A model generated the notes under the pieces. The model was not told where the DNA came from, did not search any database, and was given only the letters and a program-made list of their open reading frames with translations. DNA of 64,000 nt from Pseudonocardia sp. MH-G8 (lineage in GTDB: Bacteria > Actinomycetota > Actinomycetes > Mycobacteriales > Pseudonocardiaceae): assembly GCF_002262885.1 (NCBI RefSeq), contig NZ_NKYF01000023.1, positions 1 through 64,000 on the forward strand, in the 5' to 3' direction. Position 1 is the stretch's first letter, and the number at the start of each line of letters is the position of its first letter. The position numbers and the translations under genes are program-made. This document shows, one piece after another, positions 32,773-40,641 of the stretch.

Positions 32773-33248
32773 GGGGCGGCCTCCAGGTAGAGCAGGGCGT
32801 GCACGCGTTGCACGCCGGGGACGTCGTCGAACTCGAGCGACTCGTCGGAGTCCGACTCGACGACCAGCGTGCCCGAGCCGAGCATCCGTTCCCACAGGGT
32901 GTGGCGAACCCGCACGCTGCTGATCCGGCGCAGCGGGATGTCCATGCCGTGGCGGCTGAACACGCCTTCCCGCACGAGCACGCGTCGGTCCGTGACCACG
33001 AAGTGGGTGGTGCGCCACCGCACGACGGGGAACACCGTGAACCGGCCGACCAGCGCGAGCCCGGCGGCGGCGAGCCCGGCCCACCCCCACGGCGCCCAGG
33101 CCTGGGTGCGCACCAGCGCGGCCAGGAAGCTGGCTACACCGACCACGAGGAGCAGCACGAACACGGGCCCGAGCAGCATCTTCCAGTGCGGGTGCTTGTG
33201 CACGACCACCTGCTCGTCCTCCACGAGCAGCTCGTCCGGGAAGGCCAC
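32769..33248 (-). CDS. Membrane protein with bacterial PH domain (Rv3278c type)
   Basis: A 159-residue protein with two hydrophobic helices (residues about 25-48 and 53-75) followed by a bacterial Pleckstrin-homology domain (RTTHFVVTDRRVLVREGVF, IPLRRISSVRVRHTLWERML). It probably acts at the membrane as a scaffold; no enzymatic residues are seen. GTG at 33248 lies 6 nt after a minus-strand TACCGT box (complement of 33255-33260), a leaderless pattern. It is coupled to the downstream lyase gene and sits beside birA, as in mycobacteria. Confidence 0.85.
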   Translation of the reverse strand: MAFPDELLVEDEQVVVHKHPHWKMLLGPVFVLLLVVGVASFLAALVRTQAWAPWGWAGLAAAGLALVGRFTVFPVVRWRTTHFVVTDRRVLVREGVFSRHGMDIPLRRISSVRVRHTLWERMLGSGTLVVESDSDESLEFDDVPGVQRVHALLYLEAAP

Positions 33249-33302
33249 GTCACCACGGTAAGCGCTCGATCCGCGCCGCGTCCGGTCCCGACCGGGGGAC
33301 GC

Positions 33303-34109
33303 CTACGGGGACGGGCGAAGGTGCACCACGTCGCCCGCGGCGACGGCCCGGCGGCGGCCCGCCGGCTCGAGCAGCAGCAGCCGCCCGTCCCGGTCGACGT
33401 CCTCCGCGATGCCGTGCAGCGCGGCGCCACCGGGCAGCTCGACCTTCACCTCCGAGCCCAGGGTGGCGCAGCCCGCGCGGTAGTCGGCGCGCAGGCGGGT
33501 GGCCTCCGGGTCGCCGCGGCTCTCCCGCCACGCCGACTCCCGCTCGGCGAGGCAGCCCAGCAGGGTGGTGAGCACCTGGCCGCGGTCGACGGTGGCACCC
33601 TCCGCGGCGAGCGAGGTGGCGCCGGGGTGGTCCGGCGGCGAGGCGGCGACGTTGAGCCCGATCCCGATCACGACCGCGGGGCGCAGCGCGTCGCCCACCT
33701 CGGCGAGGATGCCGGCGGCCTTGCGCTGCCCGGCGCCCAGCAGGAGGTCGTTGGGCCACTTCAGACCGGCGGGGACGTCGGTCACGGCGCGGATGGTGTC
33801 GAGCAGGGCGAGCCCGGCCAGCAGCGGGAGCCAGCCGAACCGCGACGGGGGCACGCCCGTGGGCCGCAGGAGCACGCTCACCGCGAGGCCGGAGCCGGGG
33901 GGAGCGACCCAGCTGCGCGCGAGCCGCCCGCGGCCCGCCTCCTGGTGATCGGCCACGAGTACCGAACGGTCCGGGGCACCGTCGGCCGCGGCCGCGAGCA
34001 GGTCGGCGTTGGTGGATCCGGTGCGTTCCACGACGTCGACCTGGGCCCATCTACCGCCGAGCGCCGCGCGCAGCGCGTCGGCGTCCAGCGGCTGGACGGT
34101 CCGGTTCAT
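33303..34109 (-). CDS. birA: Biotin--[acetyl-CoA-carboxylase] ligase BirA
   Basis: A 268-residue biotin protein ligase, which forms biotinyl-AMP and attaches biotin to the carboxylase lysine. The ligase core is clear: ERTGSTNADLLAAAADGAPD, DHQEAGRGRLARSWVAPPGS and LKWPNDLLL, with a C-terminal SH3-like domain. It lacks the N-terminal DNA-binding domain of E. coli BirA, so it is a monofunctional type. Its likely target is AccA3 at 47.7 kb. It is divergent from accD across a repeat-bearing gap. The ATG at 34109 has only a weak ribosome binding site. Confidence 0.92.
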   Translation of the reverse strand: MNRTVQPLDADALRAALGGRWAQVDVVERTGSTNADLLAAAADGAPDRSVLVADHQEAGRGRLARSWVAPPGSGLAVSVLLRPTGVPPSRFGWLPLLAGLALLDTIRAVTDVPAGLKWPNDLLLGAGQRKAAGILAEVGDALRPAVVIGIGLNVAASPPDHPGATSLAAEGATVDRGQVLTTLLGCLAERESAWRESRGDPEATRLRADYRAGCATLGSEVKVELPGGAALHGIAEDVDRDGRLLLLEPAGRRRAVAAGDVVHLRPSP

Positions 34110-34226
34110 GTCTCGGCACGCTACCGGCGCGCCCTCCCCCGCCGCCCACCTCGCGCACGGCTCGCGACGGACGGAGCCCTGCGGTCGCCGGACGCGCGCA
34201 CGACCGCGCCGAGCGCACCCCCGGAC

Positions 34227-34331
34227 CGCGACACCCGTGCACTCAAACCCCGACTCGCGGAAGAACGCCCCCACTCCCGCGAGTCGCGCCCCCACCCCCG
34301 CGAGTCGTGGCCTGGGCGCACGGGTGTCGCG
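34227..34331. repeat. Palindromic 105-bp intergenic element with CGACTCGCGG cores
   Basis: The ends CGCGACACCCGTGC (34227-34240) and its exact complement (34318-34331) form a 14-bp terminal inverted repeat. Inside lie one CGACTCGCGG (34251-34260) and two CCGCGAGTCG copies (34277-34286 and 34298-34307). It lies between birA and accD. No reading frame is present. It resembles a small MITE- or REP-type element. Confidence 0.82.
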
Positions 34332-34388
34332 CTCCGGGGTGACGATCGTCGCGGTGCGGGTCGCGCCGACGGCGTTAGGCTCCGGCCC

Positions 34389-36026
34389 ATGAGCGCTGCA
34401 ACGGAGCCGTTCGCGTCCGGTGCCGACGAGCCCGAGCCCGACATCCACACGACCGCGGGCAAACTGGCCGACCTGCACCTGCGCATCGAGGGCGCGGTGC
34501 ACGCGGGCAGCGAGGCCGCCGTCGAGCGCCAGCACGCGAAGGGACGCCAGACCGCCCGCGAGCGCGTGGACCAGCTGCTCGACCCCGGATCGTTCGTCGA
34601 GCTCGACGCGCTGACGCGCCACCGGTCCACCAACTTCGGCATGCAGGACAAGCGCCCGTTCGGGGACGGCGTCGTCACCGGCACCGGCACCATCGACGGC
34701 CGTCCGGTAGCGATCTTCAGCCAGGACGCCACGGTGTTCGGCGGGGCGCTCGGCGAGGTGTACGGCGAGAAGATCGTCAAGGTGATGGACCTCGCCACCA
34801 AGATCGGTTGCCCCGTCATCGGCATCAACGACGGCGGCGGCGCGCGCATCCAGGAGGGTGTCGTCGCGCTCGGGCTCTACGGCGAGATCTTCGTGCGCAA
34901 CGTGCGCAGCTCCGGCGTCGTCCCGCAGATCTCGCTGGTCATGGGCCCCTGCGCAGGGGGCGCGGTGTACTCGCCCGCGATCACCGACTTCACCGTGATG
35001 GTCGACGGCACCAGCCACATGTTCATCACCGGCCCGGACATCATCAAGACCGTCACGGGCGAGGACGTCGACTTCGAGGACCTGGGCGGCGGCCGGGCCC
35101 ACAACACGAAGTCCGGGGTTGCGCACTACCTGGCCGGCGACGAGGAGGACGCGTTCTCCTACGTCAAGGAGCTGCTGTCGTTCCTGCCGTCCAACAACCT
35201 GTCCGAGCCGCCCGCCTACCCGGCGCCCGAGCCGACGGCGGGCGCGATCGCCGAGGGCCTCACCGACACCGACCTCGAGCTGGACGCGATCGTCCCCGAC
35301 TCCCCGAACACGCCCTACGACATCCACGAGGTCGTGAACCGCGTGCTCGACGAGGGCGAGTTCCTCGAGGTGCACGAGCTGTTCGCGCCCAACATCGTGG
35401 TCGGGTTCGGCCGGATCGAGGGCCGGTCGGTCGGCGTCGTGGCCAACCAGCCCACCCAGTTCGCCGGGTGCCTCGACATCGACGCCTCCGAGAAGGCCGC
35501 GCGGTTCGTGCGCACCTGCGACGCGTTCAACGTGCCGGTGGTGACGTTCGTCGACGTCCCGGGCTTCCTGCCGGGCACGGAGCAGGAGTGGAACGGGATC
35601 ATCCGCCGCGGCGCGAAGCTGATCTACGCCTACGCCGAGGCCACCGTCCCGAAGATCACGGTGATCACCCGCAAGGCCTACGGTGGCGCGTACGACGTGA
35701 TGGGGTCCAAGCATCTCGGCGCCGACGTCAACGTGGCCTGGCCGACCGCCCAGATCGCCGTCACCGGTGCCGCAGGCGCGGTGAGCATCCTCTACCGCAA
35801 GGAGCTGCGCGGCCTGGAGGGCGACGAGCTGGCCGCCCGCCGCGCGGAGCTGCAGCAGGAGTACGAGGACACGCTCGCCAACCCCTACATCGCGGCCGAC
35901 CGCGGCTACATCGACGGCGTCATCCCGCCCTCGCACACCCGCGGCTACGTCGGGCGCGCGCTGCGGATGCTGGCCACCAAGCGCGAGGCCGTACCGGCGC
36001 GCAAGCACGGGAACATCCCGCTGTGA
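34389..36026 (+). CDS. accD: Acyl-CoA carboxylase beta (carboxyltransferase) subunit, AccD5/PccB type
   Basis: A 545-residue carboxyltransferase that moves the carboxyl group from biotin to propionyl- or acetyl-CoA. Both crotonase-fold halves are intact, with GINDGGGARIQEGVVALG and MGPCAGGAVYSPAITDF in the first and FLPGTEQEWNGIIRRGAK, then YGGAYDVMGSKHLGAD, in the second. ATG at 34389 lies 7 nt after TAGGCT (34376-34381), so the message is probably leaderless. The epsilon subunit gene overlaps its end, and the biotin ligase gene is divergent. The alpha subunit is AccA3 further downstream. Confidence 0.93.
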   Translation: MSAATEPFASGADEPEPDIHTTAGKLADLHLRIEGAVHAGSEAAVERQHAKGRQTARERVDQLLDPGSFVELDALTRHRSTNFGMQDKRPFGDGVVTGTGTIDGRPVAIFSQDATVFGGALGEVYGEKIVKVMDLATKIGCPVIGINDGGGARIQEGVVALGLYGEIFVRNVRSSGVVPQISLVMGPCAGGAVYSPAITDFTVMVDGTSHMFITGPDIIKTVTGEDVDFEDLGGGRAHNTKSGVAHYLAGDEEDAFSYVKELLSFLPSNNLSEPPAYPAPEPTAGAIAEGLTDTDLELDAIVPDSPNTPYDIHEVVNRVLDEGEFLEVHELFAPNIVVGFGRIEGRSVGVVANQPTQFAGCLDIDASEKAARFVRTCDAFNVPVVTFVDVPGFLPGTEQEWNGIIRRGAKLIYAYAEATVPKITVITRKAYGGAYDVMGSKHLGADVNVAWPTAQIAVTGAAGAVSILYRKELRGLEGDELAARRAELQQEYEDTLANPYIAADRGYIDGVIPPSHTRGYVGRALRMLATKREAVPARKHGNIPL

Positions 36027-36088
36027 CGGAGCGGAGCGGAGGCACCCTCGGCGCTGTGACGGAGCGGAGCGGAGACACCGTCGGCGCC
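36023..36088. repeat. 33-bp tandem duplication at the accE start
   Basis: Two copies of a 33-bp unit, GTGACGGAGCGGAGCGGAG plus 14 more bases, lie at 36023-36055 and 36056-36088 with a few differences. Each copy begins with a GTG in the accE frame, giving three consecutive possible starts. Confidence 0.85.
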
Positions 36089-36319
36089 GTGACCGGGACG
36101 GGCACCCCCGAGGAGCGGCGGGCGGCGTTCCGGGTCGTCCGCGGTGCACCGACCGACGAGGAGCTCGCCGCGCTGACCGCGGTGCTCGCCGCGGCGACCG
36201 CAGGCCCCGCGCCCGCACCGCCCGTCACGCAGGACCGCTGGTCGGACCCGGCTGCCCGGTTCCGGGCCCCGCTGCACCCGGGTCCCGGGGCCTGGCGCGC
36301 CTCCGCCTGGCCCCGCTGA
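36023..36319 (+). CDS. accE: Acyl-CoA carboxylase epsilon subunit
   Basis: A 98-residue protein like AccE5, which stabilises the AccA3-AccD5 complex. The family core is FRVVRGAPTDEELAALTAVL and the typical C-terminal WRASAWPR. GTG at 36023 overlaps the accD stop, but two further in-frame GTGs at 36056 and 36089 follow a tandem duplication, so the true start may be 36089 (about 76 residues). The first 22 residues are two near-copies of VTERSGGTLGA. Confidence 0.85.
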   Translation: MTERSGGTLGAVTERSGDTVGAVTGTGTPEERRAAFRVVRGAPTDEELAALTAVLAAATAGPAPAPPVTQDRWSDPAARFRAPLHPGPGAWRASAWPR

Positions 36320-36455
36320 GCCGCGCTCGGAGGCACCTCAAGTCCTCCTCAAAAGCCTGGCCGCCGACGCGTGGCGCCCCTCACACTCGACGCGAGGCCG
36401 TGGTGATCGGCGTCCAGGGGGGACGGTGCGCCGCGGCCGAGAGGAGGCGATCGAG

Positions 36456-36695
36456 ATGGAGAACATCGTCTGGGTCGGTATCACCGTACTCGCCGTGATC
36501 GCGACACTCGTGGCCATCGACCGCTCGGGCGGCGGCGGCAGCAGGAAGGGCACGGGCGTCGGCGCACGCCACCACTCCGGCAACTCCGGCAGCCCCGACT
36601 CCGGCATCTTCGCGGCCGGTTTCGGAGGTGATGGCGGCGGCTCCGGTGGTTGCGGAGACGGCGGCGGCGGCGGGGGCGGCGGCGGCTGCGGCTAG
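36456..36695 (+). CDS. Small Gly/Cys-rich membrane-anchored protein
   Basis: A 79-residue protein with one transmembrane helix (ENIVWVGITVLAVIATLVAI) and a tail almost entirely Gly, Ser and Cys, ending GGGGGGGGGCG. GGAGG lies 8 nt before ATG 36456. The tail recalls Gly-rich C-termini of TIGR04222 proteins, one of which is encoded at 46614. The function is unknown. Confidence 0.7.
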   Translation: MENIVWVGITVLAVIATLVAIDRSGGGGSRKGTGVGARHHSGNSGSPDSGIFAAGFGGDGGGSGGCGDGGGGGGGGGCG

Positions 36696-36733
36696 CCGGA
36701 GCGGGCCGGCGGCACCGTGGTGTCGCCGGCCCT

Positions 36734-37342
36734 TCAGCCCGCCCGGGCCATCGTGGTGCGCGCGAGCGCGTGCTCGACCAGCGCCACCAGCGCGTCCTGG
36801 CTCGACGCCGGATCACGCGCGTCCATCCAGACCAGAGGGCAGTCCGCGGGCAGGGCCAGCGCGTCGCGCACCGTCTCCTCGTCGTAGTCGTCGGCACCGG
36901 GGAAGCGGTTGACCCCGACGACGAACGGGAGCCGCCGGTTCTCGAAGTAGTCGATCGCGGGGAAGCAGTCGTCGATCCGGCGCAGGTCCACCAGCACGAC
37001 CGCACCCACGGACCCACGGGCGAGCTCGTCCCACATGAACCAGAACCGGGACTGCCCCGGGGTCCCGAACAGGTAGAGGATCAGCGAGTCGTCGACGGTC
37101 AGGCGGCCGAAGTCCATCGCCACCGTGGTCGTCTGCTTGTCGGGCACCGCGCCCGCCTCGTCGACACCGATCGAGGCCGCCGTCATCGCCTGCTCGGTGA
37201 GCAGCGGCGGGATCTCCGACAGCGAACGCACGAGTGTCGTCTTGCCCACCCCGAACCCGCCGGCGATCAGCACCTTCAGCGGGATCAGCTCGTCCGCCTC
37301 GGAGTCGTCCGCCCGCTCCGCAGAGCTCCGCTCAGCGTGCAC
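36734..37342 (-). CDS. cvnD: Conservon GTPase CvnD
   Basis: A 202-residue Ras/MglA-like GTP-binding protein. The P-loop is VLIAGGFGVGKTTLVRSL, the switch region LYLFGTPGQSRFWFMWDEL, and NRFPG stands for NKXD. It is the last gene of the cvnA-B-C-D conservon, a system that couples a membrane sensor to a small GTPase in actinomycetes. GTG at 37342 overlaps cvnC by 11 bp. The sensor output remains unknown; no cvnE or cytochrome P450 gene follows. Confidence 0.9.
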   Translation of the reverse strand: MHAERSSAERADDSEADELIPLKVLIAGGFGVGKTTLVRSLSEIPPLLTEQAMTAASIGVDEAGAVPDKQTTTVAMDFGRLTVDDSLILYLFGTPGQSRFWFMWDELARGSVGAVVLVDLRRIDDCFPAIDYFENRRLPFVVGVNRFPGADDYDEETVRDALALPADCPLVWMDARDPASSQDALVALVEHALARTTMARAG

Positions 37343-37691
37343 GTAGTCCCTCCAACAACCGTTCCAGGATCTCGGGGCCCGGCCCCTCACCGTTCGAGGA
37401 CGGGGGCAGGTGCACGGTCAGGTATCCCCCGTCGACGAGGTCGCTGACCAGCACCCTGGCCACGCCGACCGGCACCCTCAACGCCGCACCGATCTCGACC
37501 ACCGAGATCGGGCGCGCCGCGAGCTCGACGGTGGCGCGGTACTCCAGGTGCAGGTCCGTGGCGCGACCGCCGGCCGGCGTGACCGTCACCAGGGTCTCCA
37601 CGGGCATGTCGGAGCCCGTGCTGGAGCGGGTGCGCCCACCGGTGAGCGCGTAGACCGGTACCACCCGCCCGCCCGGATCTGGGCTGCTCAC
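37332..37691 (-). CDS. cvnC: Conservon DUF742 protein CvnC
   Basis: A 119-residue DUF742 protein. It has the family PVYALTGGRTRSSTG segment and a winged-helix-like end (ISVVEIGAALRVPVGVARVL, DGGYLTVHLP). It links CvnB and CvnD. GTG at 37691 has GGAGG 6 nt upstream. Confidence 0.88.
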   Translation of the reverse strand: MSSPDPGGRVVPVYALTGGRTRSSTGSDMPVETLVTVTPAGGRATDLHLEYRATVELAARPISVVEIGAALRVPVGVARVLVSDLVDGGYLTVHLPPSSNGEGPGPEILERLLEGLRAR

Positions 37692-37693
37692 CT

Positions 37694-38092
37694 CTAGCCT
37701 CCCGCGCTCGACCGCGGCGCGGGGGTGAGGGCATGCCCCACCCGGGACGCGAGCATGGTCATCTCGTAGCCCACCATGCCGATGTCGCAGGTGCGCTGCG
37801 CGAACACCGCCAGGGTGGCTCCCTGGCTGATCGAGGTGACGAACAGGTAGCCGCCCGCCATCTCGAGGATCGTCTGGCTGACGGCGCCGGCAGCGAGCAG
37901 GTGCGCCGTGCCCCGCGCGAGGCTGACGATCCCGGACGCGGCCGCGGCGAGCTGGTCGCCGAGGGAGACGCCGACGTCCGGCGACGTCGCCAGGCGCAGC
38001 CCGTCGCCGGAGACGACGACACCGTGCACGACGCCCGGCACGTCGCGGACGAACTCCGCGAGCAGCCAGTCCAGCTGTCCCGAACGCGTCAC
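37694..38092 (-). CDS. cvnB: Roadblock/LC7 protein CvnB
   Basis: A 132-residue roadblock/LC7-fold protein, likely a GTPase-activating or dimerising partner of CvnD. LDWLLAEFVRDVPGVVHGVV, then VSGDGLRLATSP and GYLFVTSISQGATLAVFAQ are the family features. Its GTG overlaps the cvnA stop (GTGA). Confidence 0.9.
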   Translation of the reverse strand: MTRSGQLDWLLAEFVRDVPGVVHGVVVSGDGLRLATSPDVGVSLGDQLAAAASGIVSLARGTAHLLAAGAVSQTILEMAGGYLFVTSISQGATLAVFAQRTCDIGMVGYEMTMLASRVGHALTPAPRSSAGG

Positions 38093-40089
38093 GACCTCGC
38101 CCCGTCCGGCCCGGCGCCTTCGACGACGGCCTGCGCGGCCTGCCTGCTGGCCTGGTAGCGCGACAACGCGCTCGCCGCACCGCCGTCGGCCGGCATCGAG
38201 AAGTCGGGCTCTTCGGCCGTCGGGTGCCGCAGCTCGGGCGCCAGGTGCGCCTGCGGCACGCGACGGCGCAGGCCCGGCCGGCCCTCCCCGGAGGGCGCCG
38301 GCTGCTCGGCGCCGTGCCGGGGCGCCGGGATGTCGGACTCCGCAGGCCGCGGTCGCGGCGACGGGCTGGGCGACGGGCTCGCCTGCGGTGCGGGGGCGGG
38401 TTCGGTCGCGTCCGGCAGCGGCCGGCGCCGGGCGGGTTCGAAGGGCGCCTCGGGCTGCTCACCGTCGTGTGGCACACCGTCGTGCGGCACACCGTCCGGC
38501 GGGCGGGATCCGGCAGCCGCGGACTCGGGGTTCCACCACCCGCGCCACCCGCCGGCCTCGGCCCGGTGGGGGTGGCCTGCCGGGGCGGCAGCGTGCTCCG
38601 CTCCGTTCGTGGCCGGTGCCGGCGCCGCGGTGGACATCGGCTCGACCCAGCCCGTGCCGTCGGCCGGCTGCTCGACGCGCGCCTCGCGGCGGCTGACCTG
38701 ACCGGTGACGTACGGGCGCGCCTCGGCCTGCGTCGCCTGCGGCGGCGCGACGTCGACCGTCGAGCCGGCGAAGAGCGCCGCGGGGAGCGTGATGATCGCC
38801 GTGACGCCCGAACCCGGGGTGTTGCCAAGCGAGACGCCGATGCCGTGCCGGGCGGCGAGCCGCGCCACGACGTGGAAGCCGAGACGCTGCGCGACCGCGA
38901 GGTCGACCTCGCGGGGGACCGCGAGCAGCTCGTTGGCCGCGTCGAGGTCGTCGGGCGGCATCCCGACGCCCCAGTCCTCGATCGTCAGCAGGTACCCGCC
39001 GTCGTCGCGCCGGTCGGGGCGGGCGCGGATCGTCACCGCGGTGTCCGGTGGCGAGAAGCGCACCGCGTTCTCGGTGAGCTCGGCGAGCAGGTGGGTGAAG
39101 TCGGCAACGGCCTGCCCGGACACCGCCACGCGGTCGTCGATGGCGAACACGACGCGGTCCAGGTCCTCGGTCTCGGCGATCGCGGCCCGCACGACGTCGC
39201 GCAGCGGCACCGGTGCCGTCCAGGTGCGCGGCGGCTGCTCGCCTGCGAGCACCAGCAGGCTCTCGGCGTTGCGCCGGACGCGGGTGGCGAGGTGGTCGAG
39301 GGTGAACAGGTCGGAGAGCGTGTCGGGGTCGCGCTCCTTCTCCTCGAGCTGGTTGATGATGTCCAGCTGGCGGTAGAGCATGCTCTGGTTGCGCCGGGCG
39401 AGGTTCACCAGCATGTCCGAGGTGAACCGGCGGCGGTTGATCTCCGCGTCGGCGGTCACCAGGCGGCGGCCCAGGGCCTCCTTCTCGGTCTGCTCGTCCT
39501 CGGTGATGCGCCAGAAGATCACCATGCCGGCGCAGGCGAAGATCACCGCGATGCCGTGGATGGCCGACCACAGCCACGGGTTCGCCTGGCCCGCCGCGTG
39601 GGCGAAGATCAGGTCACCCAGCCAGATCGTGCCGATGCCGTGGCTGACGAAGGTGAACGTGCCGTTCCAGAGGAACGGCACCCAGTCCTGGTAGAGCGCG
39701 ATGAACCCGATGATGATGAAGAAGTGGAAGTGCGCCTCGATCGTGCCCGAGGTGAGGACCACCAGGCCCGCGGAGCAGAACACCAGGCCGCCCGTCACGC
39801 TGAACGACGCAAGCCTCCTGGTGCGCAGCACGTGGCCGAGCACGAGGAAGACGGCCGGCGCGATCAGCGTGTAGCCGACGACCAGCGGCGTGTTCCCGAG
39901 GAACAGCCCCAGCGCTGCCATGCCGGGCAGGTGTAGCAGCAGGACCCACTGCAGGAGCCGGTGCCTGCGCTGCCACGACCGGTCGTCGAGCGTGTTGCCG
40001 CGCGGCAGGTAGGCCAGCAGGCGGCTCACCGCCCGGCCCTCTCCGTCGACCCCCTCCACGGGAGGACCGATCGGCGTACTGATCTGCAT
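38089..40089 (-). CDS. cvnA: Conservon sensor-kinase-like protein CvnA
   Basis: A 666-residue membrane protein with about six transmembrane helices in the first 215 residues, including the short histidine-rich stretch TIEAHFHFFIIIGFIALYQD. A coiled HAMP-like helix follows, then an ATPase domain with the N box ELTENAVRFSPPD and DWGVGMP. A clear phosphoacceptor His box is not seen, as in many CvnA proteins. The last 180 residues are disordered and rich in Pro and Ala. ATG at 40089 is selected because the upstream segment is not family-like. Confidence 0.87.
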   Translation of the reverse strand: MQISTPIGPPVEGVDGEGRAVSRLLAYLPRGNTLDDRSWQRRHRLLQWVLLLHLPGMAALGLFLGNTPLVVGYTLIAPAVFLVLGHVLRTRRLASFSVTGGLVFCSAGLVVLTSGTIEAHFHFFIIIGFIALYQDWVPFLWNGTFTFVSHGIGTIWLGDLIFAHAAGQANPWLWSAIHGIAVIFACAGMVIFWRITEDEQTEKEALGRRLVTADAEINRRRFTSDMLVNLARRNQSMLYRQLDIINQLEEKERDPDTLSDLFTLDHLATRVRRNAESLLVLAGEQPPRTWTAPVPLRDVVRAAIAETEDLDRVVFAIDDRVAVSGQAVADFTHLLAELTENAVRFSPPDTAVTIRARPDRRDDGGYLLTIEDWGVGMPPDDLDAANELLAVPREVDLAVAQRLGFHVVARLAARHGIGVSLGNTPGSGVTAIITLPAALFAGSTVDVAPPQATQAEARPYVTGQVSRREARVEQPADGTGWVEPMSTAAPAPATNGAEHAAAPAGHPHRAEAGGWRGWWNPESAAAGSRPPDGVPHDGVPHDGEQPEAPFEPARRRPLPDATEPAPAPQASPSPSPSPRPRPAESDIPAPRHGAEQPAPSGEGRPGLRRRVPQAHLAPELRHPTAEEPDFSMPADGGAASALSRYQASRQAAQAVVEGAGPDGARS

Positions 40090-40641
40090 GGAGGTCTGCT
40101 CCGTCCGGTCGCCGTCACCGTTCCGTACTTGTAGTGGGCGGACAGTACAAGGCGGCAGGGGCTCCACGGAAACCATCATGGTGGCGATACGGGAAACGGC
40201 GTAACCACTTGGCCGCTCGCCTCCGACACTCCCCCGCTCGGCTCCTCAACCACCAGGGGAATTGACTGGAGAAGTCCAGGATCAACTACGCCTCGAAGGC
40301 GATTGAGCGCAGAGAGTCACGACGACGGGCCCCTGAGCGCCGGAGGACGGCCACTGGGCGCCACGCGGGCAACCGTGCGTGTTTGCGGCCAAACGGAGTA
40401 ACTAAGGTACGGCAAACGGCCGCCGCAGAGCGGCCGTTAGATGGTGCAGGCTGCCGCCGAGAGCGGTTACAGTTCAATCACGCACCGCTCCCCGTCCCCT
40501 CAACGACCGACGCGCCGGGGAGGTGCGCCCGAAACCGCGACCGTCAGGGTCGAGCCGATCGCGGGCGCGCATTCGAACGGGCCGTTTCCGGCGGCCCGCT
40601 AATCGAGCGCGTCCGAGGAAATTCCGACAACGGAGATCTGC
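40090..40641. promoter_or_regulatory. 552-bp intergenic region between cvnA and hoxX-like genes
   Basis: No gene is visible. The region must contain the two divergent promoters. It is lower in GC than its surroundings, with GTACTTGTA and GGACAGTACAAGG close to cvnA and the direct repeats TTTGCGGCCAAACGG and CGGCAAACGGCCG near 40383-40422. TTGACT occurs at 40262-40267, but no -10 at good spacing follows. No transcription start can be fixed. Confidence 0.5.

Noticed and set aside
34110..36218. Minus-strand open frame antisense to accD, continuous with birA
   Set aside because: BirA begins convincingly at ATG 34109. The upstream extension has no family similarity and runs opposite a clear carboxylase gene.
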